Shown here: positions 38,512 to 47,415 of the stretch, one piece after another | Numbering within the stretch: position 1 is the stretch's first letter | Layout of the letters: each line of letters opens with the position of its first letter | Assembly (NCBI GenBank): GCA_018434685.1 | Contig: JAHDOV010000003.1 | Span: forward strand, 216,302-280,301 | Length of the DNA stretch: 64,000 bases | DNA from: Deltaproteobacteria bacterium | GTDB taxonomy: Bacteria; Desulfobacterota; Desulfomonilia; UBA1062 | Direction: 5' to 3' | Translations under genes and position numbers: made by a program | Notes under the pieces: model-generated | The model's database searches: none | What the model was told of the DNA's origin: nothing | Seen by the model: the letters and a program-made list of their open reading frames with translations, nothing else

Positions 38512-39087
38512 AATCTCTCCTCCTCTGTCTTTTGTTTTTTCTCGTAGAGATGCTTATATATGCAGAGATCTTTGATGACCTCGTTCGTCGATGCCGAGAG
38601 ATCTTTCTTTCGTGGGATAGTATTGCCTGGCGGGATGACAGGGTGTATCCACCCGTCGATTCGTGCCAACTCAGTCTGTCAAAGAGCAGGATAATTTTCC
38701 TGCAAATATAAAACACATGAACGAAATAAGTCAAGAGATTAAATTAAAACGAACGTTCAATATCAAGTGCTCGAAGCACCTGAGGATTCCTGCGTATTGA
38801 AGACCGGTATGTAAGGAGTTGGTAGTTAATTGATATTTCTGTTAATCTTGCCGGCAGACCATACGGTTACAGGGTAAGGCATCATGATTTTGCTCTCTGA
38901 GACAGGCATAACCTTCAGGAGGGACTCAAGCCCTGGCCGAACTCGAGAAGGCGTGTAATCTCTGTTGGGAATGAATTTGCTCAAGAATGAGTTCCAGAGC
39001 AATGACCGCCAGCTCTGAGCCTTTGAGGTGCAGGCCCGGGGGCAAGTTATCAGCTGACAGTCTCAGGAGGGTCATCCCATGAATTCA
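38512..39087. other. Leader region between acetate transporter and TetR genes
   Basis: 576 bases. The transporter promoter is at 38705-38734. A 49-codon leftward frame (about 38926-39075, MTLLRLSADNLPPGLHLKGS...) begins 12 bases after the TetR stop but has no ribosome site, so it is not called as a gene. No other feature recognised. Confidence 0.35.
38705..38758 (-). promoter_or_regulatory. Promoter and palindromic operator of the acetate transporter
   Basis: On the minus strand TTGACT, 18 bases, TATATT (38734-38705), a good sigma-70 match. GAACGTTC at 38751-38758, within TTGAACGTTCGTT, lies just upstream of the -35, and a half site GAACG lies in the spacer; such ACGAACGTTC-like sequences are common TetR operators. 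Confidence 0.5.
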
Positions 39088-39771
39088 TCATGAAGTGCCC
39101 CCGGTCTTATCTTCAGGAAGGGCCAGGTTTGTAAGGGTGCTGCGCAGGATATAATTCTTGAAGGTATCCAACAGATCCCTTGAATACGTACTTTTGTTTA
39201 GCAGGCGTAATACGGTATCCCCTGAGACTGTAAGCGCCACGAATGGCCACATGAAAAGAATTGCCCACTGACGGGCCTCATCTTCACTGGAGTCAGGTCT
39301 GATGTGTTGGTAGATATCAAAGAACATCGTGAAATTCGGTTCCAGCACATTTGTGAATATGAAGTCGCCTGTTTGTTCTGAATCCATGATGGTGAGGTGG
39401 TGCATGCGCGAGCACCACCAGGGCTTGCTGCTGAAAAAGATCAGCTCGAAGAGGATATCGACGAGCTCTTTTATGACACGGGCTTTCCCGGCATCACTGC
39501 TGAAGAGGCCTTCTCGCTGCACGACAAACTCTTTCCAGTCATACTTCATCCATTCCGACATCGCATAGGTGACCGTGGCGATGAGGAGGCCCTCTTTGTT
39601 GCCGAAGTGGTAGTGAATACTGCTGACATTTTCCCCTGCCCTGTTGGCAACGGCCCGGATGGAAAGCGTATTCAGCCCCCCCTTGGCGATGATTTCGCCT
39701 GCTGCATTGATCAGCTTCATCCGCGTTTCTTTTGATTTGGCATATTCTCCCACCAGGGCCTCCTGCTTCAC
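39088..39771 (-). CDS. TetR family transcriptional regulator
   Basis: 227 residues. The helix-turn-helix is typical (TRMKLINAAGEIIAKGGLNT, SIRAVANRAGENVSSIHYHFGNKEGLL), and the C-terminal half is long, as in regulators of lipid or efflux genes. The GTG start at 39771 follows TTAGGA by about 5 bases; an upstream TTG at 39831 has no such site. It lies upstream of the acetate transporter in the same orientation and divergent from an EamA exporter gene, either of which could be its target. Confidence 0.85.
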   Translation of the reverse strand: MKQEALVGEYAKSKETRMKLINAAGEIIAKGGLNTLSIRAVANRAGENVSSIHYHFGNKEGLLIATVTYAMSEWMKYDWKEFVVQREGLFSSDAGKARVIKELVDILFELIFFSSKPWWCSRMHHLTIMDSEQTGDFIFTNVLEPNFTMFFDIYQHIRPDSSEDEARQWAILFMWPFVALTVSGDTVLRLLNKSTYSRDLLDTFKNYILRSTLTNLALPEDKTGGTS

Positions 39772-39909
39772 CTCGATCCTAATCAATTGTTCGATTTCCG
39801 GCAAGGGGAAATCATTGAAGATTTGAAGCAAGCTTGACCTTGAGCTCTTCTCTCTATAAGGTACGATCTGCTACGATAGAGAACCCATGACGAGAGGGTG
39901 AAGGCATCT

Positions 39910-40809
39910 ATGAATAAACAGCTCCTGGGACGTGTTCCCCCCCAGGTACTCCTGGTTCTGACCACCCTGTTCTGGGCCGGCAACCTGGTGGTGGGCAGGG
40001 CCTTCCACGAGGATATCCCGCCTGTCGGGCTTGCATTCTGGCGGTGGCTGGTGGTGCTGGTGCTGATCGCCCCGGTTTATCTGCCGCAGCTGCGGCAGAG
40101 CTGGCCGGTTATCCTGAAGTCCTGGAAGATCCTGGTAGTACTGAGCATCCTGGCCGTGTTCAATTTCACGGTCTTGGCCTACGTGGGCCTGCAATATACA
40201 ACGGTTGTCAATGCGAGCCTGAGCCTGTCGATCATCCCGGTGGTGATTGTGTGCCTTTCGCGGTGTATTCTGGGCGTTGCCATCTCAAAGCGGCAGGCAC
40301 TCGGCATAGGTGTCTCTTTCCTGGGCATTGCCGTGATCATCTCCCGGGGAAATCCCGGCAACCTCCTCGGCCTCAGCTTCAACTGGGGAGACGTCTGGAT
40401 CCTGGGTGCCATAGGCAGCTGGTCTCTCTACTCGGTACTGCTGAGATGGCGTCCGGCCGAGCTGAGCGGGTTCATGTTTTTCGGCACCACCGTGCTGCTG
40501 AGTGTCATCGCTCTGCTGCCCGTGTACCTCATCGAAAGCCTCTTCTTCCAGGCAATGCCGCACACCGCTGCCACGGTCGCGAGCGTGTCCTATCTGGCTG
40601 TCTTTCCCTCGATACTGTCGTATATCTTCTGGAACCATGCGGTATCCAGGGTGGGGCCGAACACGGCGGGATACTTCATTCACCTGGTGCCGGTCTTCGG
40701 CATCATTCTCTCGGTGCTCCTGCTCGGGGAGCAGGTTCGGCTGTTTCACCTGGCAGGTATTGCCTGTGTGGTTTCCGGTATCTGCCTGACCACGCTGGGA
40801 AAGAAATGA
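39910..40809 (+). CDS. EamA/DMT family metabolite exporter
   Basis: 299 residues with ten membrane helices arranged as two EamA repeats: LLVLTTLFWAGNLVVGRAFHEDIPPVGLAFWRW in the first and GDVWILGAIGSWSLYSVLLR in the second, ending in GEQVRLFHLAGIACVVSGI. Such transporters export amino acids or other small metabolites; the substrate cannot be told. Divergent from the TetR gene with a 138-base gap, so it may be under its control. The ATG at 39910 or a GTG at 39898 could be used. Confidence 0.85.
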   Translation: MNKQLLGRVPPQVLLVLTTLFWAGNLVVGRAFHEDIPPVGLAFWRWLVVLVLIAPVYLPQLRQSWPVILKSWKILVVLSILAVFNFTVLAYVGLQYTTVVNASLSLSIIPVVIVCLSRCILGVAISKRQALGIGVSFLGIAVIISRGNPGNLLGLSFNWGDVWILGAIGSWSLYSVLLRWRPAELSGFMFFGTTVLLSVIALLPVYLIESLFFQAMPHTAATVASVSYLAVFPSILSYIFWNHAVSRVGPNTAGYFIHLVPVFGIILSVLLLGEQVRLFHLAGIACVVSGICLTTLGKK

Positions 40810-40855
40810 GCTTGCAGGAGGTCCTGAGGACTGTTCCCTGCCGGTATCCCGGATA

Positions 40856-43234
40856 TTATCTTCTGTCCAGCTCGGTTCTGACGGCCAGCCCCAGCTTCTC
40901 CCGCAGGTAGGGTTTCATCACGTATGCCCCTGCACCCAGGGTCTGTGATGCCCTGACCCGGTCTGTCTCCGAGAATCCGCTCACGATAAGCGCCTTCTGC
41001 CCGGGGTGATGCTGTAGTATCCGCCGGTAGGTTTCCAGGCCGTCTATGCCAGGATCCATGATCATGTCCAGTACCAGGAGATCGGCCGTGTGATGCCGCA
41101 TGTATTCGACCGCTTTTTCGCCGCTCGAAAACGTTTGGACCCGATATCCCAGGGAGCTCAGCATGAGTGAAGCCAGGTCCCGCTGTTCCATGACATCGTC
41201 CACCACCACGATGGACTCCCCCTTGCCGAGACACTGTTCGAGGGATATCCGGCCCTCTGTCCTGACCGGGTTGTTCGTCGTGACCGGGAAGTACAGGGTA
41301 AAGGCAGACCCCTTGCCTTCCTCGCTCTCTATGTCGATAAATCCCTGGTGATCCTTCACGGTCCCCCACACGACGGCCATTCCGAGACCTGTTCCGCTTC
41401 GTCCCATCACCTTTTTCGTATAAAAGGGTTCGAAGATCCGTTCCATATCCAGCGGTGACATGCCGGTGCCGTTGTCGGAGACCCTGAGCACGGCGTAGCG
41501 TCCCTCCGGTACGGTCTCGTAGCCGGAAATCGGGTAGTCGACGAGGAGGTCCTGCGTTGATATGACGGTTGTTCCCCCGGCAGGCGAGGCCTCGGCCGCA
41601 TTGGACAGCAGATTCATCACGGCCTTGGCAAGGTGTATTGGGGATCCGCCGAATTCGGGCAGGTCCTCGGCGAGGCAGGTGTGGAATTCGACCTCTGGAT
41701 GGTAGATCCTAAGCTGTTCATGCTCGAGTGAATCGAGATGCTCTGTTATGATCTTATTCAGGCTGACCGTCTCGAACGTCTTGACGCCCCTGCGTGCCAG
41801 GGTGAGCAGGTCCTGTACGATGGCTGCCGCCTTCTCTCCGGATTTCCGGATGGCCTTGAGGGATTCTTTCAACGGGCTGTCATCCGCGACCTGAGAGATC
41901 AGGAGGTCGGGAAGCCCGACAATGCCGCCCAGGACGTTATTCAGATCGTGTGCCACCCCGCCTGCCAGTATGCCGAGCGATTCCATTTTGCGGGCTTTCT
42001 GCAGCTGGGTTTCAAGCTCCTGCCGCTTCTCCTCGGCGCGTTTCCTTTCCGTGAGATCCACGAGAATACCGCGGATCCCCATGACATGACCGTCTTTGAG
42101 AATCGGCCTGCCCGAGGTCCTTATCCAGCGGATCTCTCCTGTCTTGGTAACCATCCTGTATTCTGTTGCCTCAAGGCCCCCCGACAATATCTTGAGGAAC
42201 TGGGGGATGCGCTGTGCGAGGTCATCCTTGTGGACAAAATCTATGAACCTTCTCCCGATGACCTCAGCTGGGCGGTAGCCGGAGAACGTTTCTATATTGG
42301 GGCTGACATAGGTGATCAGGGCATTGTTGTCGATGGAATAGACGATGTCGTTGAGCTCCTCCACGAGGCTCCGATAGGTTTCCTCGCTCTCCCTGAGCGC
42401 CTGCTTCGCCTGTATCAGTTCGGTGATGTCGATATTGACCCCGAGGATGCCGGTAACCGTTTCATCCTGATGGATGGGAGCTACGATGTTGTGAAGGAAC
42501 AGCTTCCTGCCCTTGACGATCAGCTCACGGTTCTCTCGCACCGTCTCTCCGGAATAGGCACGGTTATTGTTGTCCTGCCACAGGGCCAGTGTCGTCTCGT
42601 CGAGTCTGTATTCTTCCAATCGTTTTCCCAGTCCGTTGCCCCAGTTATCACGGGAGACGGAATTCTGGAGGATACATCGCCCCTGTGCGTCAAGGGCAAA
42701 GAAATCGAAGGGGAGGCTCTCGATAATGGAATGGATCAGACCCTTCTGGGCGAGCAGTGACTCCTGCGCTCTCCTGCGTTCGGTGATATCCCGCACGATG
42801 GCTATCGCCTCAGAGGTATCGTTTCTTCTCACCGTGGAGAGGGAGAGCTCGATCGGGAATTCGCTTCCCCCCTTTTTCAGCCCTGTCAGTTCGATGGTTG
42901 TCCCGACTGCGGAACCTTTCCCGGTGTGTCTGAAGGCAGTCAGGCCCTTCTCATACGATTCCCGGTATTCCGGGGGTGCGAGGGTCTGGTGTACATCTTT
43001 CCCGATAATCTCTTTTGGGGTATACCCGAACATCTCGGAGGCAGCTGTGTTCCAGTAGCTGACCTTCCCGTCATTGTCCATCATGATGATGGCGTCTTTT
43101 GCCGAGGCACTCATGGCCCTGAACCGTTCCTCGCTTTCCTGGAGCGCCATCTCTGCCTGCCTGCTGACTTTGGCAGCCTGCTCAAGTTCGGCTACCCTCT
43201 GTTCCAATTCTTTGTATGTTGGTTTTACCTGCAT
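40856..43234 (-). CDS. Hybrid sensor histidine kinase with three PAS domains and a receiver
   Basis: 792 residues without membrane helices. Order: short coiled coil; PAS 1 (about 35-155, DAIIMMDNDGKVSYWNTAASEMFGY); PAS 2 (about 165-285); PAS 3 (about 290-405); HisKA with GGVAHDLNNVLGG (His about 431); HATPase with NLLSNAAEAS, DNGTGM and SGTGLGMAVVWG boxes; and a C-terminal receiver (VVVDDVMEQRD, phosphoacceptor in LLVLDMIMD). A cytosolic signal, possibly redox or a metabolite, is likely. There is no partner regulator nearby. GAGGAAACGCTG precedes the start. Confidence 0.92.
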   Translation of the reverse strand: MQVKPTYKELEQRVAELEQAAKVSRQAEMALQESEERFRAMSASAKDAIIMMDNDGKVSYWNTAASEMFGYTPKEIIGKDVHQTLAPPEYRESYEKGLTAFRHTGKGSAVGTTIELTGLKKGGSEFPIELSLSTVRRNDTSEAIAIVRDITERRRAQESLLAQKGLIHSIIESLPFDFFALDAQGRCILQNSVSRDNWGNGLGKRLEEYRLDETTLALWQDNNNRAYSGETVRENRELIVKGRKLFLHNIVAPIHQDETVTGILGVNIDITELIQAKQALRESEETYRSLVEELNDIVYSIDNNALITYVSPNIETFSGYRPAEVIGRRFIDFVHKDDLAQRIPQFLKILSGGLEATEYRMVTKTGEIRWIRTSGRPILKDGHVMGIRGILVDLTERKRAEEKRQELETQLQKARKMESLGILAGGVAHDLNNVLGGIVGLPDLLISQVADDSPLKESLKAIRKSGEKAAAIVQDLLTLARRGVKTFETVSLNKIITEHLDSLEHEQLRIYHPEVEFHTCLAEDLPEFGGSPIHLAKAVMNLLSNAAEASPAGGTTVISTQDLLVDYPISGYETVPEGRYAVLRVSDNGTGMSPLDMERIFEPFYTKKVMGRSGTGLGMAVVWGTVKDHQGFIDIESEEGKGSAFTLYFPVTTNNPVRTEGRISLEQCLGKGESIVVVDDVMEQRDLASLMLSSLGYRVQTFSSGEKAVEYMRHHTADLLVLDMIMDPGIDGLETYRRILQHHPGQKALIVSGFSETDRVRASQTLGAGAYVMKPYLREKLGLAVRTELDRR

Positions 43235-43430
43235 CAGCGTTTCCTCGAAAGCCAGACTGGTTCTTCCCTCCTTCTTTCATCGACAGTTGTCCTTAAAATA
43301 ATTACGATTCTCCTGGAAGCCCTGGTTATCCCGCGATTTTGGCAGATAGTATGGAGACAGATATGCAGCAGGGTTCTCCGAAAGAAGATCATGAATCAAA
43401 ATGAAAACGCTCAAGAGTTGTGTTGCTGAA

Positions 43431-43467
43431 CAAAAAGAAGCGAAGGACGGGCCGGGCCGCCCTTCGC
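43431..43467 (-). terminator. Terminator of the oad-like operon
   Basis: On the minus strand GCGAAGGG...CCTTCGC with a GC-rich loop, then TTCTTTTTG. It begins 11 bases after the oadB stop. Confidence 0.75.
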
Positions 43468-43477
43468 CGGACAATGC

Positions 43478-44995
43478 CTAGAGTATGGCGAGCAGGACTC
43501 CGGCTGCTACTGCTGAGCCGATCACGCCCGACACGTTGGGGCCCATGGCATGCATGAGCAGGTAGTTCTGCGGGTTGTACTCGAGCCCCACCTTGTTTAC
43601 TACCCGCGCTGCCATGGGTACGGCCGAGACACCGGCAGCGCCGATGAGCGGGTTGATGGGTGTCGTGCTGAACCGGCACATGATCTTTCCCATGATCACC
43701 CCGCCAGCGGTGCCGATGCTGAAGGCGATCACGCCGAGCAGGAGAATGCCGAGCGTTTCGAGGGAGAGAAACTTGTCGGCGGAGAGTTTGCTGCCCACGC
43801 CGAGACCCAGAAAGATGGTGACAATGTTGATGAGGGCATTCTGCAGGGTCGAGGAGAGCCGTTCGGTCACGCCGCACTCGCGCACGAGGTTGCCGAACAT
43901 GAGTGCCCCGATGAGCGGAGCAGCAGTGGGCAGAAGGAGAATACACAGACAGAGCACCACGAGCGGAAAGAGGATCTTCTCCACACGGGAGACATAGCGC
44001 ATCTGCGTCATCACGATGGCGCGTTCGGCCTGAGTGGTCAGCGCACGCATGATGGGCGGCTGAATGATGGGAACCAGGGCCATGTACGAGTAGGCCGCCA
44101 CGGCGATGGACCCGAGCAGCCTCGGTGAGAGTCGGCTGGAGAGGAAGATGGCGGTGGGTCCGTCCGCGCCGCCGATGATGCCGATGGCAGCCGCATCTTT
44201 CAGGGAAAAGTCGATGCCCGGGATAATGTTGAGGGCAAGGGCGCCGATGAGCGTGCAGAAGATGCCCAGCTGTGCCGCCGCGCCCAGGAGTGCGGTCTTG
44301 GGATTGGCGATCATGGGCCCGAAATCGGTCATGGCGCCTACCCCCATGAAGATGAGGAGGGGAAACACCCCGGTGGTGATGCCGATCTCATAGAAATAGT
44401 ACAGCAGTCCACCGGGTTCTGCGATCCCGGCAATAGGGATGTTCGAGAGGATGGCCCCGAAGCCGATGGGCACGAGCAGCAGGGGTTCGAACCCCTTATG
44501 GATGCCCAGGTAGAGGAGGAGGAACCCGACGAGGATCATGATGACGCGGCCGATCCCCATGGTCCAGTCGAGGTGCTGCCCGTGGATAAAGGCCGCCAGC
44601 CCGGTTGTTTCATAGAGATTTCTGGCCAGGGTCTTCAGCGGCGGGAGTTTTCCCACCACTCCCACCTCCATGGTCTCTGCCACGACCCCGGCAGACATGA
44701 TGCTGCCGATGAGCTGTCCTGCCGTGACCTGATCGTAGGGTGATATGCTCACGGCCTCGATCCTGCCGGATACCCCGGCCTTGAGGTGGATGATGTTGCC
44801 GTCGCCCTTTTTCAGGGTGGCGATCTCGTCGCCGCTGTAAATGAAGTCATGTAGGGACACAGACACCTTGATGACCCGGACATCCTCAGGGGAGACAATG
44901 GGAACCGATTCAACGCAGAGGGCAGGAGTCAGCCACAGCAGAAGCAGCACGCCGGAGAGCAGTATCTTTTTCATAGTCGTGCCCCTGGTAGTCAT
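43478..44995 (-). CDS. oadB: Na+-pumping decarboxylase beta subunit with N-terminal exported barrel
   Basis: 505 residues, about 70-130 longer than usual OadB. Residues about 8-30 look like a signal peptide; about 38-100 ([20 protein letters not shown] ... [21 protein letters not shown]) form a lipoyl-like beta barrel with no AMKM, so it is not biotinylated. The rest (about 130-505) is the membrane subunit, with the Na+-binding [11 protein letters not shown] and the [14 protein letters not shown] region. It couples carboxybiotin decarboxylation to Na+ export. The ATG at 44995 overlaps the oadA stop (ATGA); MKK 7 codons later is an alternative. Confidence 0.88.
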   Translation of the reverse strand: MTTRGTTMKKILLSGVLLLLWLTPALCVESVPIVSPEDVRVIKVSVSLHDFIYSGDEIATLKKGDGNIIHLKAGVSGRIEAVSISPYDQVTAGQLIGSIMSAGVVAETMEVGVVGKLPPLKTLARNLYETTGLAAFIHGQHLDWTMGIGRVIMILVGFLLLYLGIHKGFEPLLLVPIGFGAILSNIPIAGIAEPGGLLYYFYEIGITTGVFPLLIFMGVGAMTDFGPMIANPKTALLGAAAQLGIFCTLIGALALNIIPGIDFSLKDAAAIGIIGGADGPTAIFLSSRLSPRLLGSIAVAAYSYMALVPIIQPPIMRALTTQAERAIVMTQMRYVSRVEKILFPLVVLCLCILLLPTAAPLIGALMFGNLVRECGVTERLSSTLQNALINIVTIFLGLGVGSKLSADKFLSLETLGILLLGVIAFSIGTAGGVIMGKIMCRFSTTPINPLIGAAGVSAVPMAARVVNKVGLEYNPQNYLLMHAMGPNVSGVIGSAVAAGVLLAIL

Positions 44996-46755
44996 GAGAT
45001 GACGACCAGGAGGTCGCCCGACTGAACGGTATCCCCCTGGTTCACCTCGATGCTCTGGATGCGACCGTCGCTCGGAGCTGTTATGGAGGTCTCCATCTTC
45101 ATGGCCTCGAGCACGAGCAGGGTCTCGTCCTTCCTGACCGCATCACCCTCGGTGACCAGGACCTGGAGGATGTTACCCGGCGTGGGGGCCGTCACCTCGA
45201 TGGCATTGGCCGGGGCTGCAGGGGCAGGGACGCCCGCCGGTTGGGCGCTCACGCCGCCGCCCGGGGCTACGGTGACGCTGTAGGCCCGGCCCTCCACGGT
45301 TACCGTATAATTGCGTGGGCCTTCCGTGCGGACAGGCCTGGCAGGGGATTCATCACTGCCCTTCTCGACCGATATCTTCCTGATGTTGGTTTTTGCCTTT
45401 CCGAGGAGGTAGTCCAGTCCCTTGGTCTCACAACTGGCCAGGGTGAAGATGTTCTCCTCGGTCATGGGGAGACCGTTGTCCTTAAGGATCTTTGCTGCCT
45501 TGGGGATGCCCGGCTCGAGCAGGTCGAGCGGGTCGTCGGTGAACACCGGTTTGCCCAGCTGGGCCGCTGCAAGCCTGACGATGTCCGGGTCTGGCTCCAC
45601 CGGAGTCCGGCCGTAGTAGCCGAGCACCATGTCACCGTAGTTGGGCTGGATCTTCTTCCAGGGACCCTGGGTCACGTTGGTGTATGCCTGCTGAAAGTAG
45701 AACTGGCTCACCGGGGTAACAGATGTGCCGAATCCTCCTCTCCTGACCACCTCGCTCATCTCGCGGATCACCTGCGGGTACAGGTGCAGCGTGCCGGTGT
45801 CGCGCATCATCATGGTGTTCGCGGTGAGTGCCCCTCCCGGCATGGGTGAGAGGGGGATGTTGGATGAGACCATCTTGGCCTCGGGCGGCACGAAGTAGTC
45901 CTTCATGCACTCCTTGAAGATCTCTTCGGCCTCGAGGATCTTCTTGTAATCGACATCGATGGTGAACTCGGTGCCCTTGAGTGCATGCCACATGGACAGG
46001 ATATCCGGCTGGCATGTGCCGCCGCTCACCGGGGCCATGGAGAGATCGATGCCGGTGATGCCGCCCTGGATGGCCGCGATATACTGGGTGATGCCCACCC
46101 CTGCCGTATCGTGGGTGTGGAACCAGAGGGTCATGTCGTCTCCCAGCAGTTCGCGCGCCCCCTTGACCGTATCGTAGACCTTCTTCGGGTTGGATGTCCC
46201 GCTGGCATCCTTGAAACAGAGGGAATCGAAGGGCACCTGTTCGTCGAGGATTCTGCGGATGCACTGGAGATAGAATTCCGGGGTATGGGCGCCTTCGCAG
46301 CCCGGGGGGAGATCCATCATGGTGACCACGATCTGGTGGTGCAGGCCGTGGGCTGCAATACGCTCTGAGGAATATTTCAGATTCCGCACGTCATTGAGCG
46401 CACAGAAGTTTCTGATGGTCGAGATGCCGTGCATTTTAAACAACTTGGCGTGGAGATCGATGATATCCCGGGGCTGCTGGCTCAGCGCCACAACGTTGAT
46501 GCCCCGGGCAAGCGTCTGCAGGTCTGCGTCTGGTCCCGTCACCTCGCGGAAACGGTCCATCATGTCAAAGGCAGACTCGTTGCAGTAAAAGAACAGGCTC
46601 TGGAAGCGGGCACCTCCGCCGGCCTCGAAGTGCGTGGTCCCGGCGTGAATGGCAGCTTCCACTGCGGGCATGAAATCCCCGGTTGCCACCCGCGCTCCGT
46701 AACACGACTGAAACCCGTCTCTGAATGACGTGTCCATGAACAGAATTCTCTTCAT
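44992..46755 (-). CDS. oadA: Biotin-dependent carboxyltransferase, oxaloacetate decarboxylase alpha type
   Basis: 587 residues. N-terminal carboxyltransferase barrel: [27 protein letters not shown] (active-site Lys) and [10 protein letters not shown] (metal His). C-terminal biotinyl domain with the [10 protein letters not shown] attachment lysine, after an Ala/Pro-rich linker (about 495-515). The usual RDAHQS reads RDGFQS, so the 2-oxo acid acceptor could differ from oxaloacetate. It transfers CO2 to biotin, which the beta subunit decarboxylates. The start ATG 46755 follows AGAGAGG; a GTG 9 bases upstream is possible. Confidence 0.88.
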   Translation of the reverse strand: MKRILFMDTSFRDGFQSCYGARVATGDFMPAVEAAIHAGTTHFEAGGGARFQSLFFYCNESAFDMMDRFREVTGPDADLQTLARGINVVALSQQPRDIIDLHAKLFKMHGISTIRNFCALNDVRNLKYSSERIAAHGLHHQIVVTMMDLPPGCEGAHTPEFYLQCIRRILDEQVPFDSLCFKDASGTSNPKKVYDTVKGARELLGDDMTLWFHTHDTAGVGITQYIAAIQGGITGIDLSMAPVSGGTCQPDILSMWHALKGTEFTIDVDYKKILEAEEIFKECMKDYFVPPEAKMVSSNIPLSPMPGGALTANTMMMRDTGTLHLYPQVIREMSEVVRRGGFGTSVTPVSQFYFQQAYTNVTQGPWKKIQPNYGDMVLGYYGRTPVEPDPDIVRLAAAQLGKPVFTDDPLDLLEPGIPKAAKILKDNGLPMTEENIFTLASCETKGLDYLLGKAKTNIRKISVEKGSDESPARPVRTEGPRNYTVTVEGRAYSVTVAPGGGVSAQPAGVPAPAAPANAIEVTAPTPGNILQVLVTEGDAVRKDETLLVLEAMKMETSITAPSDGRIQSIEVNQGDTVQSGDLLVVIS

Positions 46756-46859
46756 AGTGTTCACCTCTCTCTCAACACGATCAAGCCATGAATACCCTTC
46801 TTGACACCCGGGTGAAATAGAGTGGAAGGAATGAGGCGCTCAATCAGGACGATCAGGGG

Positions 46860-47120
46860 CTATCTGAAAACACGATCGTGCTCAAAGGCGGCGATTGCCG
46901 CTGAGATCACCGCGAGGGGAACACCTACGTCTTCACGGCTGCGGGCTCTGCTGTTTTTTGCTGTCTTCTGTTTCCGTTGTTCATCCACCCTCCGGAGTTC
47001 CCGGGCCGTCTGTCGACGGGTCAGGAATGCCAGGGCCTGAATGGTGAACATCATCAACATCAAAAAGACGAAGACAGTGGTCATGCCAGCGAGCATCAAT
47101 GTCAGTCCTGCGTAAATCAT
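46860..47120 (-). CDS. oadG: Oxaloacetate decarboxylase gamma subunit-like protein
   Basis: 86 residues: one N-terminal membrane helix (TLMLAGMTTVFVFLMLMMFTIQALA, with the family GMTTVFxFL pattern) and a basic, polar tail. OadG assembles the alpha and beta subunits and binds zinc via a C-terminal histidine cluster; here only one His is present. First gene of the oadG-oadA-oadB order, about 100 bases upstream of oadA. Confidence 0.8.
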   Translation of the reverse strand: MIYAGLTLMLAGMTTVFVFLMLMMFTIQALAFLTRRQTARELRRVDEQRKQKTAKNSRARSREDVGVPLAVISAAIAAFEHDRVFR

Positions 47121-47415
47121 GGCTCCTCGTGTTGCGTATCGTTCTTGGTGCTGCCTTAAAAAAAATCGTGAAGACCACCATATACAGATTCTGCACAGAA
47201 AAGGCGATAGGAAAGACTCTCATTAAGGTGTAGGACAAGGGGGAGCCAGGGGTCTGAAAACAGGGAAGAACTGCTGGTTAACAAAATGATATCGCAGGTC
47301 TTATTGAAGATTCTCTGCAGTGCCGGGCTGATTTGATTATTCCGCAGGAGGGACTGTAGGGATCGAGGAAACGAGGCTGTTCCCGATATGCTGAAACACC
47401 CTCGTTTGCAGAGGA

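Noticed and set aside
38926-39075. 49-codon leftward frame after the TetR gene
   Set aside because: Close spacing is suggestive, but there is no ribosome site and no recognisable pattern; noted only in the gap entry.
41738-42760. 340-codon frame opposite the hybrid kinase
   Set aside because: Antisense shadow with no start signal; the kinase on the other strand has full domain evidence.
47156-47415. Leftward frame in the gap between oadG and the acyl-CoA ligase
   Set aside because: It runs in from a shadow frame inside the ligase gene and has no independent start.
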